Position numbers and translations under genes: made by a program. A model generated the notes under the pieces. That model saw only the letters and a list, made by a program, of their open reading frames with translations, was not told the origin of the DNA and did not search any database. From Bacteroidales bacterium (lineage in GTDB: Bacteria; Bacteroidota; Bacteroidia; Bacteroidales; PXBB01), in NCBI GenBank assembly GCA_028698995.1, contig JAQVVM010000029.1:1-55579 (forward strand): a DNA stretch of 55,579 nucleotides, read 5' to 3'. Numbering within the stretch: the stretch's first letter is position 1; every line of letters starts with the position of its first letter. Shown here piece after piece: positions 41,615 through 50,868 of the stretch.

Positions 41615-41884
41615 ATGTATTTAACACCCGAAATTAAAAAAACTTTTTTTAAGGATTACGGTAAATCTGAATTTGACACTGGTTCTTCGGAAGGACAAAT
41701 AGCTATGTTTACTTATAGAATAAAACACCTGACGGAGCATTTGAAAGAAAACAAAAAAGACAAAGCAACAGAACGCTCTTTGGTAGCGCTCGTTGGAAAA
41801 AGAAGAAAATTACTGGATTACCTTAAATCAACTGAAATTGAAAGATACAGAAGTATCATCAAAAAGCTCAGCTTAAGAAAATAA
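41615..41884 (+). CDS. rpsO: 30S ribosomal protein S15
   Basis: An 89-residue S15 that binds 16S rRNA at the 20-22 three-way junction during assembly of the small subunit platform. Family marks are DTGSSEGQIAMFTYRIKHLTEHLKENKKD and the C-terminal LVALVGKRRKLLDYLKSTEIERY. Length is standard. It has its own promoter and a strong intrinsic terminator directly downstream, then pnp follows. rpsO-pnp adjacency is conserved across bacteria. Confidence 0.98.
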   Translation: MYLTPEIKKTFFKDYGKSEFDTGSSEGQIAMFTYRIKHLTEHLKENKKDKATERSLVALVGKRRKLLDYLKSTEIERYRSIIKKLSLRK

Positions 41885-41902
41885 TCAAAAAAAATCAGCA
41901 AG

Positions 41903-41933
41903 AAAAGGCAATTAAATCAAATTGCCTTTTTTT
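41903..41933 (+). terminator. rho-independent terminator after rpsO
   Basis: AAAAGGCAATT (41903-41913) and AATTGCCTTTT (41920-41930) form an 11-bp stem around an AAATCA loop, continued by more T residues. It lies 19 bases after the rpsO stop and would partly separate rpsO from pnp. Confidence 0.85.
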
Positions 41934-41962
41934 GTATTTATAAATAACGAAAAAAAATAAAG

Positions 41963-44104
41963 ATGAACAATAATGCAATTGTAAAAACATTCACACTGAA
42001 TGATGGCAGAACCATCAGTATTGAAACAGGTCGCCTGGCTCGACAAGCCAATGGAGCTGTAGTTGTAAAGATGGGTGATACCATGATTCTAGCCACCGTA
42101 GTAACCAAAAAAGACGTTTCCGAAAATATTGATTTCTTACCATTATCTGTTGATTATCAGGAGAAATATGCTGCTGCCGGAAGATTTCCAGGTGGTTTTT
42201 TTAAAAGAGAAGCCCGCTTATCGGAATACGAAATTCTTGTGTCAAGATATGTTGACAGAGCCTTACGTCCTCTTTTCCCTGATGATTATCATGCCGAAAC
42301 CCAAGTCCTTATTTCTCTGATTTCAGCAGAAAAAAATGTTTTACCTGATGCACTGGCTTGTTTGGCTGCTTCTGCAGCTTTAAGCGTTTCAGATATTCCT
42401 TTCAACGGCCCTGTTTCTGAAGTCAGAGTAGCTCGTGTTGATGGCAAATTTATAATCAATCCCTTGATTACAGAAATTGCAAATGCTGATATTGAGATGG
42501 TTGTTGCCGGTTCTATGGATAATATTGTCATGGTTGAGGGCGAAATGAAAGAAGTTCAGGAAGATGACATGATTCAAGCTATTAAAGCAGCTCACGAAGC
42601 CATTAAATTGCAATGTCAGGCACAGATTGAACTGGCTGCTATGGTTGAAAAAGCTTCAGCAAAAATTGAATATTGTCATGAAACATACGACGACGAACTC
42701 GAAAAAAGTATTGCCGATTTCTGTCACGACAAACTGTATAAAATTGCTTTGAGTGGCATTGCCGATAAACACCTCAGAACAAATACTTTCAAAGCCGTAC
42801 TCGATGAATTCAAAGAAACATTAAGTCCTGAGGAATATGCACAAAAAGAAATTCTTATCAAAAGATATTTCCATAATATTGAAAAAGAAGCAGTCAGAAA
42901 CGCCATCCTCAACGAAGGAATAAGATTAGATGGAAGAAAAACAACTGAAATCAGACCTATCTGGTGTGAAACAAACTATCTCCCATCTGCCCATGGTTCT
43001 GCTATCTTCACCCGAGGTGAAACTCAGGCTCTGACAACTGTTACATTAGGTACAAAACTCGACGAACAAATTCTTGATGGTGCTGTTGTTGAAGGAAAAA
43101 GCAAATTTATTTTGCACTATAATTTTCCTCCCTTTTGTACTGGTGAAGTGAAAATGATGCGAGGAACAGGCCGCAGGGAAATCGGTCACGGAAATTTGGC
43201 TCTCAGAGCATTGAAACCTGTACTTCCAAATGGAGAAGATAATCCTTATACAATCAGAGTTGTTTCCGATATTCTTGAGTCAAACGGCTCTTCATCAATG
43301 GCCACTGTTTGTGCTGGAACTTTAGCCCTTATGGATGCCGGTATTAAAATTTCAAAACCAGTTTCAGGAATAGCTATGGGACTTATCTCTGATAGTAAAA
43401 CAGGAAGATATGCCGTATTATCTGATATTTTAGGTGATGAAGACCATTTGGGTGATATGGATTTTAAAGTCACTGGAACTACCGATGGCATCACGGCTTG
43501 CCAGATGGACATTAAAATTGACGGTCTTTCTTTTGAAATTCTTCAAAATGCTCTATTCCAAGCTAAAAACGGAAGATTACACATTTTGAATATAATGAAA
43601 CAGGTAATCCCCGAGCCCAGAGAAGATTACAAACCTTTTGTTCCACGCCTTATTAAAATGACTATTCCAAGAGAATTCATTGGTGCTATTATTGGCCCCG
43701 GAGGGAAAATAATTCAAGAAATGCAACGCGAATTTGCATGTACAATTACCATTGAAGAAATTGGAGATTATGGTATTGTAGATATTTTCTCTGAAAATAA
43801 AGAATCAATCGATAAGGTTATGTCAAGAATCAAAGGCATTGTTGCAATACCCGAAATTGGAGAAGTTTACAAGGGAAAAGTGAAAAGCGTTATGCCATTT
43901 GGCTTATTCATCGAAATTCTTCCCGGAAAAGATGGGTTACTGCACATTTCTGAGATTGACTGGACGCGCTTTGAAAAAGTAGAAGATGCCGGTTTTGTCG
44001 TAGGTGATGAACTCGAAGTTAAACTCATTGATTTCGACAAAAAAACAGGAAAACTTAAACTTTCCAGAAAAGCCTTATTAGAAAGACCATCAAAAAAAGA
44101 ATAA
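41963..44104 (+). CDS. pnp: polyribonucleotide nucleotidyltransferase (PNPase)
   Basis: A 713-residue phosphorolytic 3'-5' exoribonuclease. Domain order is clear: first RNase PH domain (residues about 10-145, [26 protein letters not shown]), an all-alpha linker, the catalytic second RNase PH domain ([15 protein letters not shown] ... [17 protein letters not shown]), a KH domain with [13 protein letters not shown] and an S1 domain ([33 protein letters not shown]). It is trimeric and shapes RNA turnover. It follows rpsO after a terminator. Nothing unusual in length or motifs. Confidence 0.98.
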   Translation: MNNNAIVKTFTLNDGRTISIETGRLARQANGAVVVKMGDTMILATVVTKKDVSENIDFLPLSVDYQEKYAAAGRFPGGFFKREARLSEYEILVSRYVDRALRPLFPDDYHAETQVLISLISAEKNVLPDALACLAASAALSVSDIPFNGPVSEVRVARVDGKFIINPLITEIANADIEMVVAGSMDNIVMVEGEMKEVQEDDMIQAIKAAHEAIKLQCQAQIELAAMVEKASAKIEYCHETYDDELEKSIADFCHDKLYKIALSGIADKHLRTNTFKAVLDEFKETLSPEEYAQKEILIKRYFHNIEKEAVRNAILNEGIRLDGRKTTEIRPIWCETNYLPSAHGSAIFTRGETQALTTVTLGTKLDEQILDGAVVEGKSKFILHYNFPPFCTGEVKMMRGTGRREIGHGNLALRALKPVLPNGEDNPYTIRVVSDILESNGSSSMATVCAGTLALMDAGIKISKPVSGIAMGLISDSKTGRYAVLSDILGDEDHLGDMDFKVTGTTDGITACQMDIKIDGLSFEILQNALFQAKNGRLHILNIMKQVIPEPREDYKPFVPRLIKMTIPREFIGAIIGPGGKIIQEMQREFACTITIEEIGDYGIVDIFSENKESIDKVMSRIKGIVAIPEIGEVYKGKVKSVMPFGLFIEILPGKDGLLHISEIDWTRFEKVEDAGFVVGDELEVKLIDFDKKTGKLKLSRKALLERPSKKE

Positions 44105-44193
44105 TTGTTTACTTTTGAAGCAAAAGCAATATTTTATACAAAGATCTTGTTATATGTTATAGTAATTTTTTAATTAACTTAATAAATTATCTG

Positions 44194-44910
44194 ATGTTAG
44201 GATTATTATTACAAATCACAGATGCTGTCACTGTTCAGGATACAGTAGCAAGCATAGTTGCAAGCCCGGTTGTTCAGCAGGAATTCGAAACTTTAACATT
44301 GTGGTCATTATTGATTAAGGGGGGGTGGGTTATGGTTCCCTTGGTCATTTTTTCTTTTATTGCAATTTATATTTTTGTTGAAAGATTTTTAGCCATTAAC
44401 AGGGCTTCAAAAGAAGAGACCAACTTCATGAACAGTATTCGTGATTTTATTCACGACGGGAGACTTGATTCTGCTTTATCACTTTGCAAGCACAATAATT
44501 CCCCTATTGCTAGAATGATTGAGAAAGGCTTGATGCGTATTGGCAAACCGCTTAATGATGTAAGTACTGCTATTGAAACAGTAGGAAAATTAGAGGTTAA
44601 CAAATTGGAAAAGAATATAGCTATTCTTGGGACGATATCAGGTGCTGCTCCCATGATTGGTTTCCTTGGGACTGTTTCAGGAATGATTAAAGCTTTTTAC
44701 AATATGTCAAAAGCAGGAAACAATATTGACATTTCCTTACTTGCAGGCGGCATATACGAAGCAATGATAACCACTCTTGCCGGACTTGTAGTTGGTATTT
44801 TAGCATATATTTGTTACAACATTCTGGTTTCACGTATAGAAAAAGTTGTTTTTATGCTCGAAGCAAGAGCTACTGAATTTATGGATTTACTTAATGAACC
44901 TGCTTCTTAG
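44194..44910 (+). CDS. exbB: ExbB/MotA/TolQ proton-channel family protein
   Basis: A 238-residue ExbB-type subunit of the proton-driven TonB motor. Three transmembrane helices are seen: WVMVPLVIFSFIAIYIFVERFL (about 45-67), TISGAAPMIGFLGTVSGMIKAFY (about 147-170) and EAMITTLAGLVVGILAYICYNIL. The conserved GLLGTV-type channel motif appears as MIGFLGTVSGMI. exbD follows after 50 bases and a TonB-like gene after that, making a complete energising unit. A TolQ role is possible, but the tonB neighbour favours ExbB. Confidence 0.9.
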   Translation: MLGLLLQITDAVTVQDTVASIVASPVVQQEFETLTLWSLLIKGGWVMVPLVIFSFIAIYIFVERFLAINRASKEETNFMNSIRDFIHDGRLDSALSLCKHNNSPIARMIEKGLMRIGKPLNDVSTAIETVGKLEVNKLEKNIAILGTISGAAPMIGFLGTVSGMIKAFYNMSKAGNNIDISLLAGGIYEAMITTLAGLVVGILAYICYNILVSRIEKVVFMLEARATEFMDLLNEPAS

Positions 44911-44960
44911 AAGTGAAACATTAAAAGGTTTTATGTGTATAAATATTAAATGAGTAGGTC

Positions 44961-45374
44961 ATGGCAATTAAAATAAGAAATAAAAGAGATGTCTCATTCA
45001 GTATGGCTTCAATGTCGGATATTGTATTTCTTTTGTTAATATTCTTTATGCTTACTTCAACACTTGTAAGCCCGAATGCCATCAAACTGTTGCTGCCAAG
45101 CAGTAACAGTCGTACAATGGCTAAACAAACACTAACCGTTTATATCAATGAACTTGGTCAATATTTTGTTGAAGAAAACTATGTTGAACCTAATCAATTA
45201 CAGGACAGAATAAGTGCTTCTGTTGGCAATGATGTTGAAGCGACCATAGTTCTGAGAGCAGATAAGACAGTGGAAGTTCAGCATATTGTTAACATAATAG
45301 ACGCTGTGAATCAGATTAACAGCACACTGAACACCAAACATAAAGTTATTCTGGCAACACAACCGGCAGAATAA
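44961..45374 (+). CDS. exbD: ExbD/TolR biopolymer transport protein
   Basis: A 137-residue ExbD-type protein. It has a short cytosolic N-terminus, one transmembrane helix carrying the essential proton-binding Asp in SMSDIVFLLLIFFMLTSTLV, then a periplasmic domain ending in LNTKHKVILATQPAE. It couples proton flow through ExbB to TonB. Only one ExbD is encoded here, whereas Bacteroidota often carry two in tandem. Spacing and strand suggest an operon exbB-exbD-tonB-folC. Confidence 0.92.
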   Translation: MAIKIRNKRDVSFSMASMSDIVFLLLIFFMLTSTLVSPNAIKLLLPSSNSRTMAKQTLTVYINELGQYFVEENYVEPNQLQDRISASVGNDVEATIVLRADKTVEVQHIVNIIDAVNQINSTLNTKHKVILATQPAE

Positions 45375-45439
45375 TTCTATAGGTTTTATGGAAATAGGTA
45401 TTTTTTTGTATCTGTTATTCATTCTTAAAAATTAAAACT

Positions 45440-46219
45440 ATGGAAACAACTAATAAAAAAGACAGAGTCAGTGGTCTTCTGGCAACTGTTGGTTTTCACA
45501 TGCTGTTGTTATTATGTCTGATTTTTTTCGGTTTACGCACGCCCTTGCCATTACCTGAAGAAGAGGGTATTGAAGTCCGTCTCGGGACTCTTGACGGAAT
45601 GGGAGATCTTTCGTTCACACCTCCTCCTCCCCATATTGAGACTTCATCTAGCCCAAATTCAGATAATTCAAATGATGAGATTTTAACACAAAATACAGAA
45701 GAAACTCCTGCTATTAATAACACCAATGTAAGACCAAGACCTGAAAATACAAACACGAATCAAAATCAAACACAGGTTAATGACAGGCAAACAGAAATAA
45801 GACAGGAGCAAACAGTAAATTCAAATTATATGTTTCCGGGAAATAATAACGGAGGAAATTCCGGACAGACAAATAATCCTGGATTTCAGGGTAATCCAAA
45901 TGGTAATCCAAATGCAACAAGTCCTGTGGGCACTAACGGTAACGGTATTTCTTATTCATTAGCAGGTCGCAGTTCTAGATCTCTGCCCATTCCCGAATAT
46001 AATACCCTTGAACAGGGCATTGTAGTTGTAAGTATTGTTGTTAATAGAGAAGGCAAGGTAAAACAAGCAACTCCCGGCGCACAAGGCTCAACAACATCCG
46101 ACAGAACCCTCCGTAATTTAGCCCAACAAGCAGCTCTCAGAGCTACATTCGATGCAAAACCAGATGCCCCTGAAGAGCAACAAGGTACAATAACTTATCG
46201 TTTTATCAGGCTGAATTAG
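45440..46219 (+). CDS. TonB-like energy transducer
   Basis: A 259-residue TonB-type protein. It has an N-terminal transmembrane helix (LATVGFHMLLLLCLIFFGL), a long flexible periplasmic linker rich in Asn, Gln, Pro and Thr (residues about 50-180, including FTPPPPHIETSSSPNSDNSN and repeated NPNG units), and a C-terminal TonB domain (YNTLEQGIVVVSIVVNREGKVKQATPG ... GTITYRFIRLN). It reaches across the periplasm to energise TonB-dependent receptors. The poor Pro content compared with E. coli TonB is normal for this phylum. It lies immediately downstream of exbD and 3 bases upstream of folC. Confidence 0.88.
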   Translation: METTNKKDRVSGLLATVGFHMLLLLCLIFFGLRTPLPLPEEEGIEVRLGTLDGMGDLSFTPPPPHIETSSSPNSDNSNDEILTQNTEETPAINNTNVRPRPENTNTNQNQTQVNDRQTEIRQEQTVNSNYMFPGNNNGGNSGQTNNPGFQGNPNGNPNATSPVGTNGNGISYSLAGRSSRSLPIPEYNTLEQGIVVVSIVVNREGKVKQATPGAQGSTTSDRTLRNLAQQAALRATFDAKPDAPEEQQGTITYRFIRLN

Positions 46220-46222
46220 GTA

Positions 46223-47518
46223 ATGAATTTCAAACAAACCTTGGAATTCCTTTACAGTCAGCTTCCTGTTTATCAAAGAATTGGACAGGCTGCTTACAAA
46301 GTTGACTTGGACAATACTGTGGCTTTATGCAAATTACTTGGAAACCCCGAAAGAAAAATTAAAACAATTCATATTGCAGGAACAAATGGTAAGGGTTCTG
46401 TTGCACATTTTATTGCATCTGTTTTTCAGGAAGCCGGTTTTAAAACAGGTTTATATACATCTCCCCATTTAAAGGATTTTAGAGAACGTATTAAAATTAA
46501 CGGGAAAAAAATAGGTATTTCCTATGTCAATAATTTCGTAAAAAAACACAGAAAGGATTTTCTGAATTTTAACCTTTCATTTTTTGAAATGACTGTGGGT
46601 TTGGCTTTCGACTATTTTGTTACACATAAAGTTGATATTGCAATTATTGAAACAGGATTGGGAGGCAGGCTAGACTCTACCAATGTCATTAATCCGGAAC
46701 TTTCGGTTATAACAAATATTGCTTTTGACCACATGTCTTTATTGGGTAATTCTCTTGAACAGATTGCTTATGAAAAAGCAGGTATTATTAAATCTGGAAC
46801 ACCTGCCGTAATTGGACAAAAACAGAAAAATACGGATGAAATTTTTAATGAAAAGGCAAGAACTACCCAATCATCAATTTACTTTGCAGAAGAATTTTTT
46901 AGCATTGAATCTTTTAAACCTTCATTTAAAAACAAAAATTCTGATTTTTATCTTATTCGCAACCTCAAAAATCAATCATTAATAAAGCTGGAAATCCCTT
47001 TAAGAGGTCATTATCAGAGACATAATATAATTACTGTGTTAAAATCACTGGATGTCATTACTGAGATTGGATACGAAATTTCTGAAGAAGATATTATCAA
47101 AGGGATAAAAAATATAGTTAAAAATACCGGGCTGCAAGGGAGGTGGCAAATTTTATCAAAGAAACCATATACTGTTTGCGATACAGCCCACAATGAAGCA
47201 GGTATAAATGAAATTATAGGTCAATTAAGAAAAATTTCCTATGATAAGCTGCATATTGTTCTAGGAATGGTAAATGATAAGGATATAAAAAACATTCTTA
47301 AATTACTGCCGTCAAATGCTGTTTATTATTTTTCAAGACCGGATATTCCTCGTGGTTTAGACCCAAATATTCTTCAAAAAGAAGCCAAAGTTTTTAACTT
47401 AACTGGAGATGTTTACAGCTCGGTAAAAGCAGCATATGATGAAGCTAGAAAAAAGGCTTCGCCAAAAGATTTAATTTATATTGGAGGCAGTACATTTGTT
47501 GTTGCAGAAGTTGTTTAA
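46223..47518 (+). CDS. folC: folylpolyglutamate synthase / dihydrofolate synthase
   Basis: A 431-residue Mur-ligase-fold enzyme that adds glutamate to dihydropteroate and to folates. The ATP loop is HIAGTNGKGSVAHFIASVF, followed by GLYTSPHLKDFRERIKINGKKI, the VDIAIIETGLGGRLDSTNVI motif, NIAFDHMSLLGNSLEQIAYEKAGI and the C-terminal domain GMVNDKDIKNILKLLP with YIGGSTFVVAEV at the end. It begins 3 bases after the TonB gene, so it is translated from the same message. No other folate gene is nearby. Confidence 0.95.
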   Translation: MNFKQTLEFLYSQLPVYQRIGQAAYKVDLDNTVALCKLLGNPERKIKTIHIAGTNGKGSVAHFIASVFQEAGFKTGLYTSPHLKDFRERIKINGKKIGISYVNNFVKKHRKDFLNFNLSFFEMTVGLAFDYFVTHKVDIAIIETGLGGRLDSTNVINPELSVITNIAFDHMSLLGNSLEQIAYEKAGIIKSGTPAVIGQKQKNTDEIFNEKARTTQSSIYFAEEFFSIESFKPSFKNKNSDFYLIRNLKNQSLIKLEIPLRGHYQRHNIITVLKSLDVITEIGYEISEEDIIKGIKNIVKNTGLQGRWQILSKKPYTVCDTAHNEAGINEIIGQLRKISYDKLHIVLGMVNDKDIKNILKLLPSNAVYYFSRPDIPRGLDPNILQKEAKVFNLTGDVYSSVKAAYDEARKKASPKDLIYIGGSTFVVAEVV

Positions 47519-47542
47519 AACACTATTCTAATCTGTAATATT

Positions 47543-48022
47543 ATGAAATCACTTTATTTATTTCTTTTATTGAATTTTTCAATTATGGCTATCTGTGCAC
47601 AAAGTGCAAAACAAAGTATTAATAGCGATTCTGTGTCAGTTGAAAGTAGCGTGGAGTTTTTTACATACAATGGTCCTTACGGTTCAATGGAACATATCTC
47701 AGAGCCTGCTGTAAGATTCATTCTTACAATCTTGAATAAGGGTAATAACCCCATCCCTGACCTTGGGGTATCAAATCGTTCTCAGTTTGTCAATCTGTAC
47801 ATAAATGACAGTCTGAGTAATCCGGTATCCATGTACAATGGAGTTGAAGCCACCAACAATGACCACATGTTAAGAAAAAACGTCAAAGACACATACGCAT
47901 GGTGGGTTTTTGAAAAAGATGCTTATGCCAATGTTTTTACAGTACAATGGGAATATATGGGCGTTATTTCCAAAAAAATTAAGGTTAATATTGCAAATAG
48001 AACTACTGAAGTAATACGTTGA
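47543..48022 (+). CDS. secreted hypothetical protein
   Basis: A 159-residue protein with a clear signal peptide (SLYLFLLLNFSIMAICAQS). The mature part looks like a single beta-sandwich domain (FILTILNKGNNPIPDLGVSNRSQFVNLYIND ... FTVQWEYMGVISKKIKVNIANRTTEVIR), of the kind found in Ig-like or DUF-type periplasmic proteins, without Cys or catalytic-looking motifs. No sorting domain. It lies 24 bases after folC and converges with pgi. Family not recognised and no function proposed. Confidence 0.75.
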   Translation: MKSLYLFLLLNFSIMAICAQSAKQSINSDSVSVESSVEFFTYNGPYGSMEHISEPAVRFILTILNKGNNPIPDLGVSNRSQFVNLYINDSLSNPVSMYNGVEATNNDHMLRKNVKDTYAWWVFEKDAYANVFTVQWEYMGVISKKIKVNIANRTTEVIR

Positions 48023-48075
48023 AATTGAGTTGTTTTAAGCTTTATTATATGTAAATTTTTTAAATAAACTTATTT

Positions 48076-49431
48076 TTACTTATTAATTCTTCCCATTAAA
48101 TCATCATTAAGTTTTTCATAACCTGGTTTTCCTAATAATGCAAACATATTGTTCTTGTAGGCTTCTACTCCGGGCTGATCAAAGGGGTTTACCTGTAATA
48201 AATACCCACTGACAGCACAACTCATTTCAAAAAAATATATAAGTTGTCCCAGATTGAATTCATCTAATTTTTTTATTGAAATTTCAATATTTGGAACACC
48301 TCCTTCTACATGTGCCAAAGTAGTTCCTAAATATGCCTTTTTGTTGATGTGATCAATTTCTCTCCCTGCTAAATAATTGAGTCCATCAATATTATCAGGA
48401 TCGTAAGGGACAGTAAGATTATGTAAGGGTTTCTCAACATTAATTGTGGAGACAAAAAGCATACGTAGTCCATCCTGAATATATTGCCCTAAAGAATGCA
48501 AGTCTGTAGTAAAATTAACCCCTGCAGGAAATATACCTTTTAATTCTTTACCTTCGCTTTCTCCAAATAACTGTTTCCACCACTCAATCATATAAGAAAG
48601 AGAGGAATTATAGGAAGCCATAATTTCAACAGATTTACCTTTACGGTATAAAATATTACGAATAATAGCATATAAGGCAGCCGGATTTTCATACAGATTT
48701 GTTGTTTCAGAAATGTGTTCTAACATAAAATGAGCTCCGTTTAGTAGTGCACTAATGTCGTATCCGGCCATAGCAATAGGGAGAAGACCTACAGGTGTAA
48801 GTACAGAATAACGCCCGCCCACATCATCGGGGATTATATACGTTTTGTACCCTTGTGCATCAGAAAACATTTTAAGGGCACCTTTTTCTTTGTCGGTAAC
48901 GGCAATGATACGCTCTTTTGTTTTTTCTTCACCATACTTCTTTAACATCTGTTCTTTTATCAGCCTAAATGCAACTGCCGGCTCAGTCGTAGTTCCTGAC
49001 TTTGAAACTACTGCTACGGCATATTCTTTTTCTTTAAGAAATTCCAACAACTCGCACAGATAATCCTGACTAAGATTATGTCCTGCATAAACGATATGTG
49101 GGTGCCGGTTTTCTGATATTGCCTTAAAAGAATTAAAAGGATTATTTAGAGCATCAATAACTGCTCTTGCTCCCAGGTAAGAACCACCAATACCTATGAC
49201 AACAAAAACTTCAATTTCTTTTGATAAATCATTTACTGTTTTATAAATATCTTCTATTGTGTCATTATCCGTATCTGTTGGTAAGTTTACCCAGCCTAAA
49301 AAATTATTTCCGGCTCCGGTTTTATTGTATATCATCTTAAAAGCATTCTTTACCAAATCGCTATAAGCTTCAATTTCTTCGGGATTAATAAAATCTCTTG
49401 TGTGTTTGATGTCAATTTTTAATGTATTCAT
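48076..49431 (-). CDS. pgi: glucose-6-phosphate isomerase
   Basis: A 451-residue phosphoglucose isomerase interconverting glucose-6-phosphate and fructose-6-phosphate. Sugar-phosphate binding motifs are VVIGIGGSYLGARAVIDAL and AVVSKSGTTTEPAVAFRLI. The catalytic region has QLFGESEGKELKGIFPAGVNFTTDLHSLGQYIQDG, and the C-terminal VNPFDQPGVEAYKNNMFALLG carries the conserved Lys. The length is that of the short Bacillus/Bacteroidota type rather than the about 550-residue enterobacterial form. A TATTTTTG box lies about 20 bases upstream. Confidence 0.97.
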   Translation of the reverse strand: MNTLKIDIKHTRDFINPEEIEAYSDLVKNAFKMIYNKTGAGNNFLGWVNLPTDTDNDTIEDIYKTVNDLSKEIEVFVVIGIGGSYLGARAVIDALNNPFNSFKAISENRHPHIVYAGHNLSQDYLCELLEFLKEKEYAVAVVSKSGTTTEPAVAFRLIKEQMLKKYGEEKTKERIIAVTDKEKGALKMFSDAQGYKTYIIPDDVGGRYSVLTPVGLLPIAMAGYDISALLNGAHFMLEHISETTNLYENPAALYAIIRNILYRKGKSVEIMASYNSSLSYMIEWWKQLFGESEGKELKGIFPAGVNFTTDLHSLGQYIQDGLRMLFVSTINVEKPLHNLTVPYDPDNIDGLNYLAGREIDHINKKAYLGTTLAHVEGGVPNIEISIKKLDEFNLGQLIYFFEMSCAVSGYLLQVNPFDQPGVEAYKNNMFALLGKPGYEKLNDDLMGRINK

Positions 49432-49448
49432 GTGTCTATTGTTTTTTA

Positions 49449-49456
49449 CAAAAATA
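49449..49456 (-). promoter_or_regulatory. -7 promoter box (TATTTTTG) of pgi
   Basis: Plus-strand CAAAAATA reads TATTTTTG on the minus strand, 17 bases before the pgi ATG, matching TAnnTTTG. Confidence 0.35.
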
Positions 49457-49532
49457 GTAAATATCTGAATAATATGTCATTGGAACTTTTTACCATTTGT
49501 GTTATTTTCTGAATTTGTTGGATTATTATTTT

Positions 49533-49540
49533 TATTTTTG
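49533..49540 (+). promoter_or_regulatory. -7 promoter box (TATTTTTG) of the radical SAM gene
   Basis: TATTTTTG lies 41 bases before the ATG at 49582. TTTG at 49514-49517 upstream could serve as a -33 element with a somewhat short spacer. Confidence 0.4.
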
Positions 49541-49581
49541 TGGTAATAAGCATGACTTAATAATACGTTGTACATCAATAT

Positions 49582-50850
49582 ATGAAATTTCACCTGATAT
49601 ATCCAAAATGGGAAAAACTGGAAGGGCAAACAACCTTTCATTTACCGCCTCATGGTCCTGTTGTTTTTGCAGCATCTCTACCTTCTTATGTTGATGTCGT
49701 TTTTACTGATGAAAATGTAGAACCTATACAGTTTTCATCTGATGTTGATTTTGTAGGAATTTCAATGATGTTAACTACACAGGTGAAAAGAGGGTGGGAA
49801 ATAGCACAACAATATCAAAAACTAGGGAAAAAAGTATTGTTTGGAGGCATTTCAACCATGCTTCATGCTGAAGAAACGATGACTTATGCTGATGCCATTT
49901 TCTTAGGTGAATCAGAAGGTAAAATGGAAACCGTATTTGAAGATTTCAGAAACAACCGGTTAAAAAAAGTTTATAATTTTATGAACGACCTTCCTGACAT
50001 TTCTCTTGTGGGAACAGCTCGCAGAGATATTCTTAATAAGACCATGTATTATCATAGAGGAACGAGAATGGTTGATCTTTTTCATGCCTCTCGCGGATGT
50101 CGTTACAATTGTTATCCTTGTGCTGTTGCTTATCTTGGGGGACGTAAATTTCGTCCACGCCCTATTGATAAATCAATCGAAGAACTCGAAAAAATTGATA
50201 ATAACCGTCTTTTTATTGTTGATAATTCTTTAGCATGCGACACCAAATGGGAAATGGACCTTTTTAAAGAAATGATTCCTTTAAAAAAGAATTGGTGTTG
50301 TCATACCATAGAAGACAAGCCCGAAGTGCTGGACCTTGCTGCTCAGGCTGGTGCATGGTATGTTTATCAGGCTGTTTTCGACACTTCCGACTATATCAGA
50401 GAACGTATAAAACGTTATCATGATTACGGTATAGGTGTTGAAGGGACCATTTTATTGGGTCTGGATAATCAAACCGAAGACAGTATTAAAAGACTTATAG
50501 ACTTTTTGCTCGAAATTGAACTGGATTTAGCCGAATTTACCGTCCTGACACCTTTCCCAAAAACAAAAGCCTATGACGACCTTTTACAACAAAAAAGGAT
50601 TTTCAATTTTAATTGGAATGATTACAATGCCGGCAAAGTAGTATATCAACCCAAAAACATGACTCCCGAAAAATTGCAGGAACTTTATTATTATGCATGG
50701 GATGCTTTTTATAAGGATGAAACACAAAGTGAAAAAATGTTTAAACTTTTCATGAAAGTCATCAATAAAGAGATTGACAATGGTATATATAAACCACGCA
50801 GTGAAGATTCAAGTAATAAAAGCTTTGGTAAAAACATAAGAAGAAAGTAA
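49582..50850 (+). CDS. B12-binding-fold radical SAM protein
   Basis: A 422-residue radical SAM enzyme. The N-terminal about 130 residues have a cobalamin-binding-like Rossmann fold (VDFVGISMMLTTQVKRGWEIAQQYQKLGKKVLFGGI, YADAIFLGESEGKMETVFEDF), but the His of the DxHxxG cobalamin motif is not seen. The radical SAM domain carries the [4Fe-4S] ligands Cys173, Cys177 and Cys180 in ASRGCRYNCYPCAVAYLGG. The C-terminal part (LTPFPKTKAYDDLLQQKRI) is typical of BchE/HpnJ-like enzymes. Substrate unknown; related proteins methylate or cyclise lipids, tetrapyrroles or natural products. A TonB-dependent receptor gene begins 18 bases downstream, so the two may be co-expressed. Confidence 0.88.
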   Translation: MKFHLIYPKWEKLEGQTTFHLPPHGPVVFAASLPSYVDVVFTDENVEPIQFSSDVDFVGISMMLTTQVKRGWEIAQQYQKLGKKVLFGGISTMLHAEETMTYADAIFLGESEGKMETVFEDFRNNRLKKVYNFMNDLPDISLVGTARRDILNKTMYYHRGTRMVDLFHASRGCRYNCYPCAVAYLGGRKFRPRPIDKSIEELEKIDNNRLFIVDNSLACDTKWEMDLFKEMIPLKKNWCCHTIEDKPEVLDLAAQAGAWYVYQAVFDTSDYIRERIKRYHDYGIGVEGTILLGLDNQTEDSIKRLIDFLLEIELDLAEFTVLTPFPKTKAYDDLLQQKRIFNFNWNDYNAGKVVYQPKNMTPEKLQELYYYAWDAFYKDETQSEKMFKLFMKVINKEIDNGIYKPRSEDSSNKSFGKNIRRK

Positions 50851-50868
50851 ATCTTGAGTTTTGCAAAT

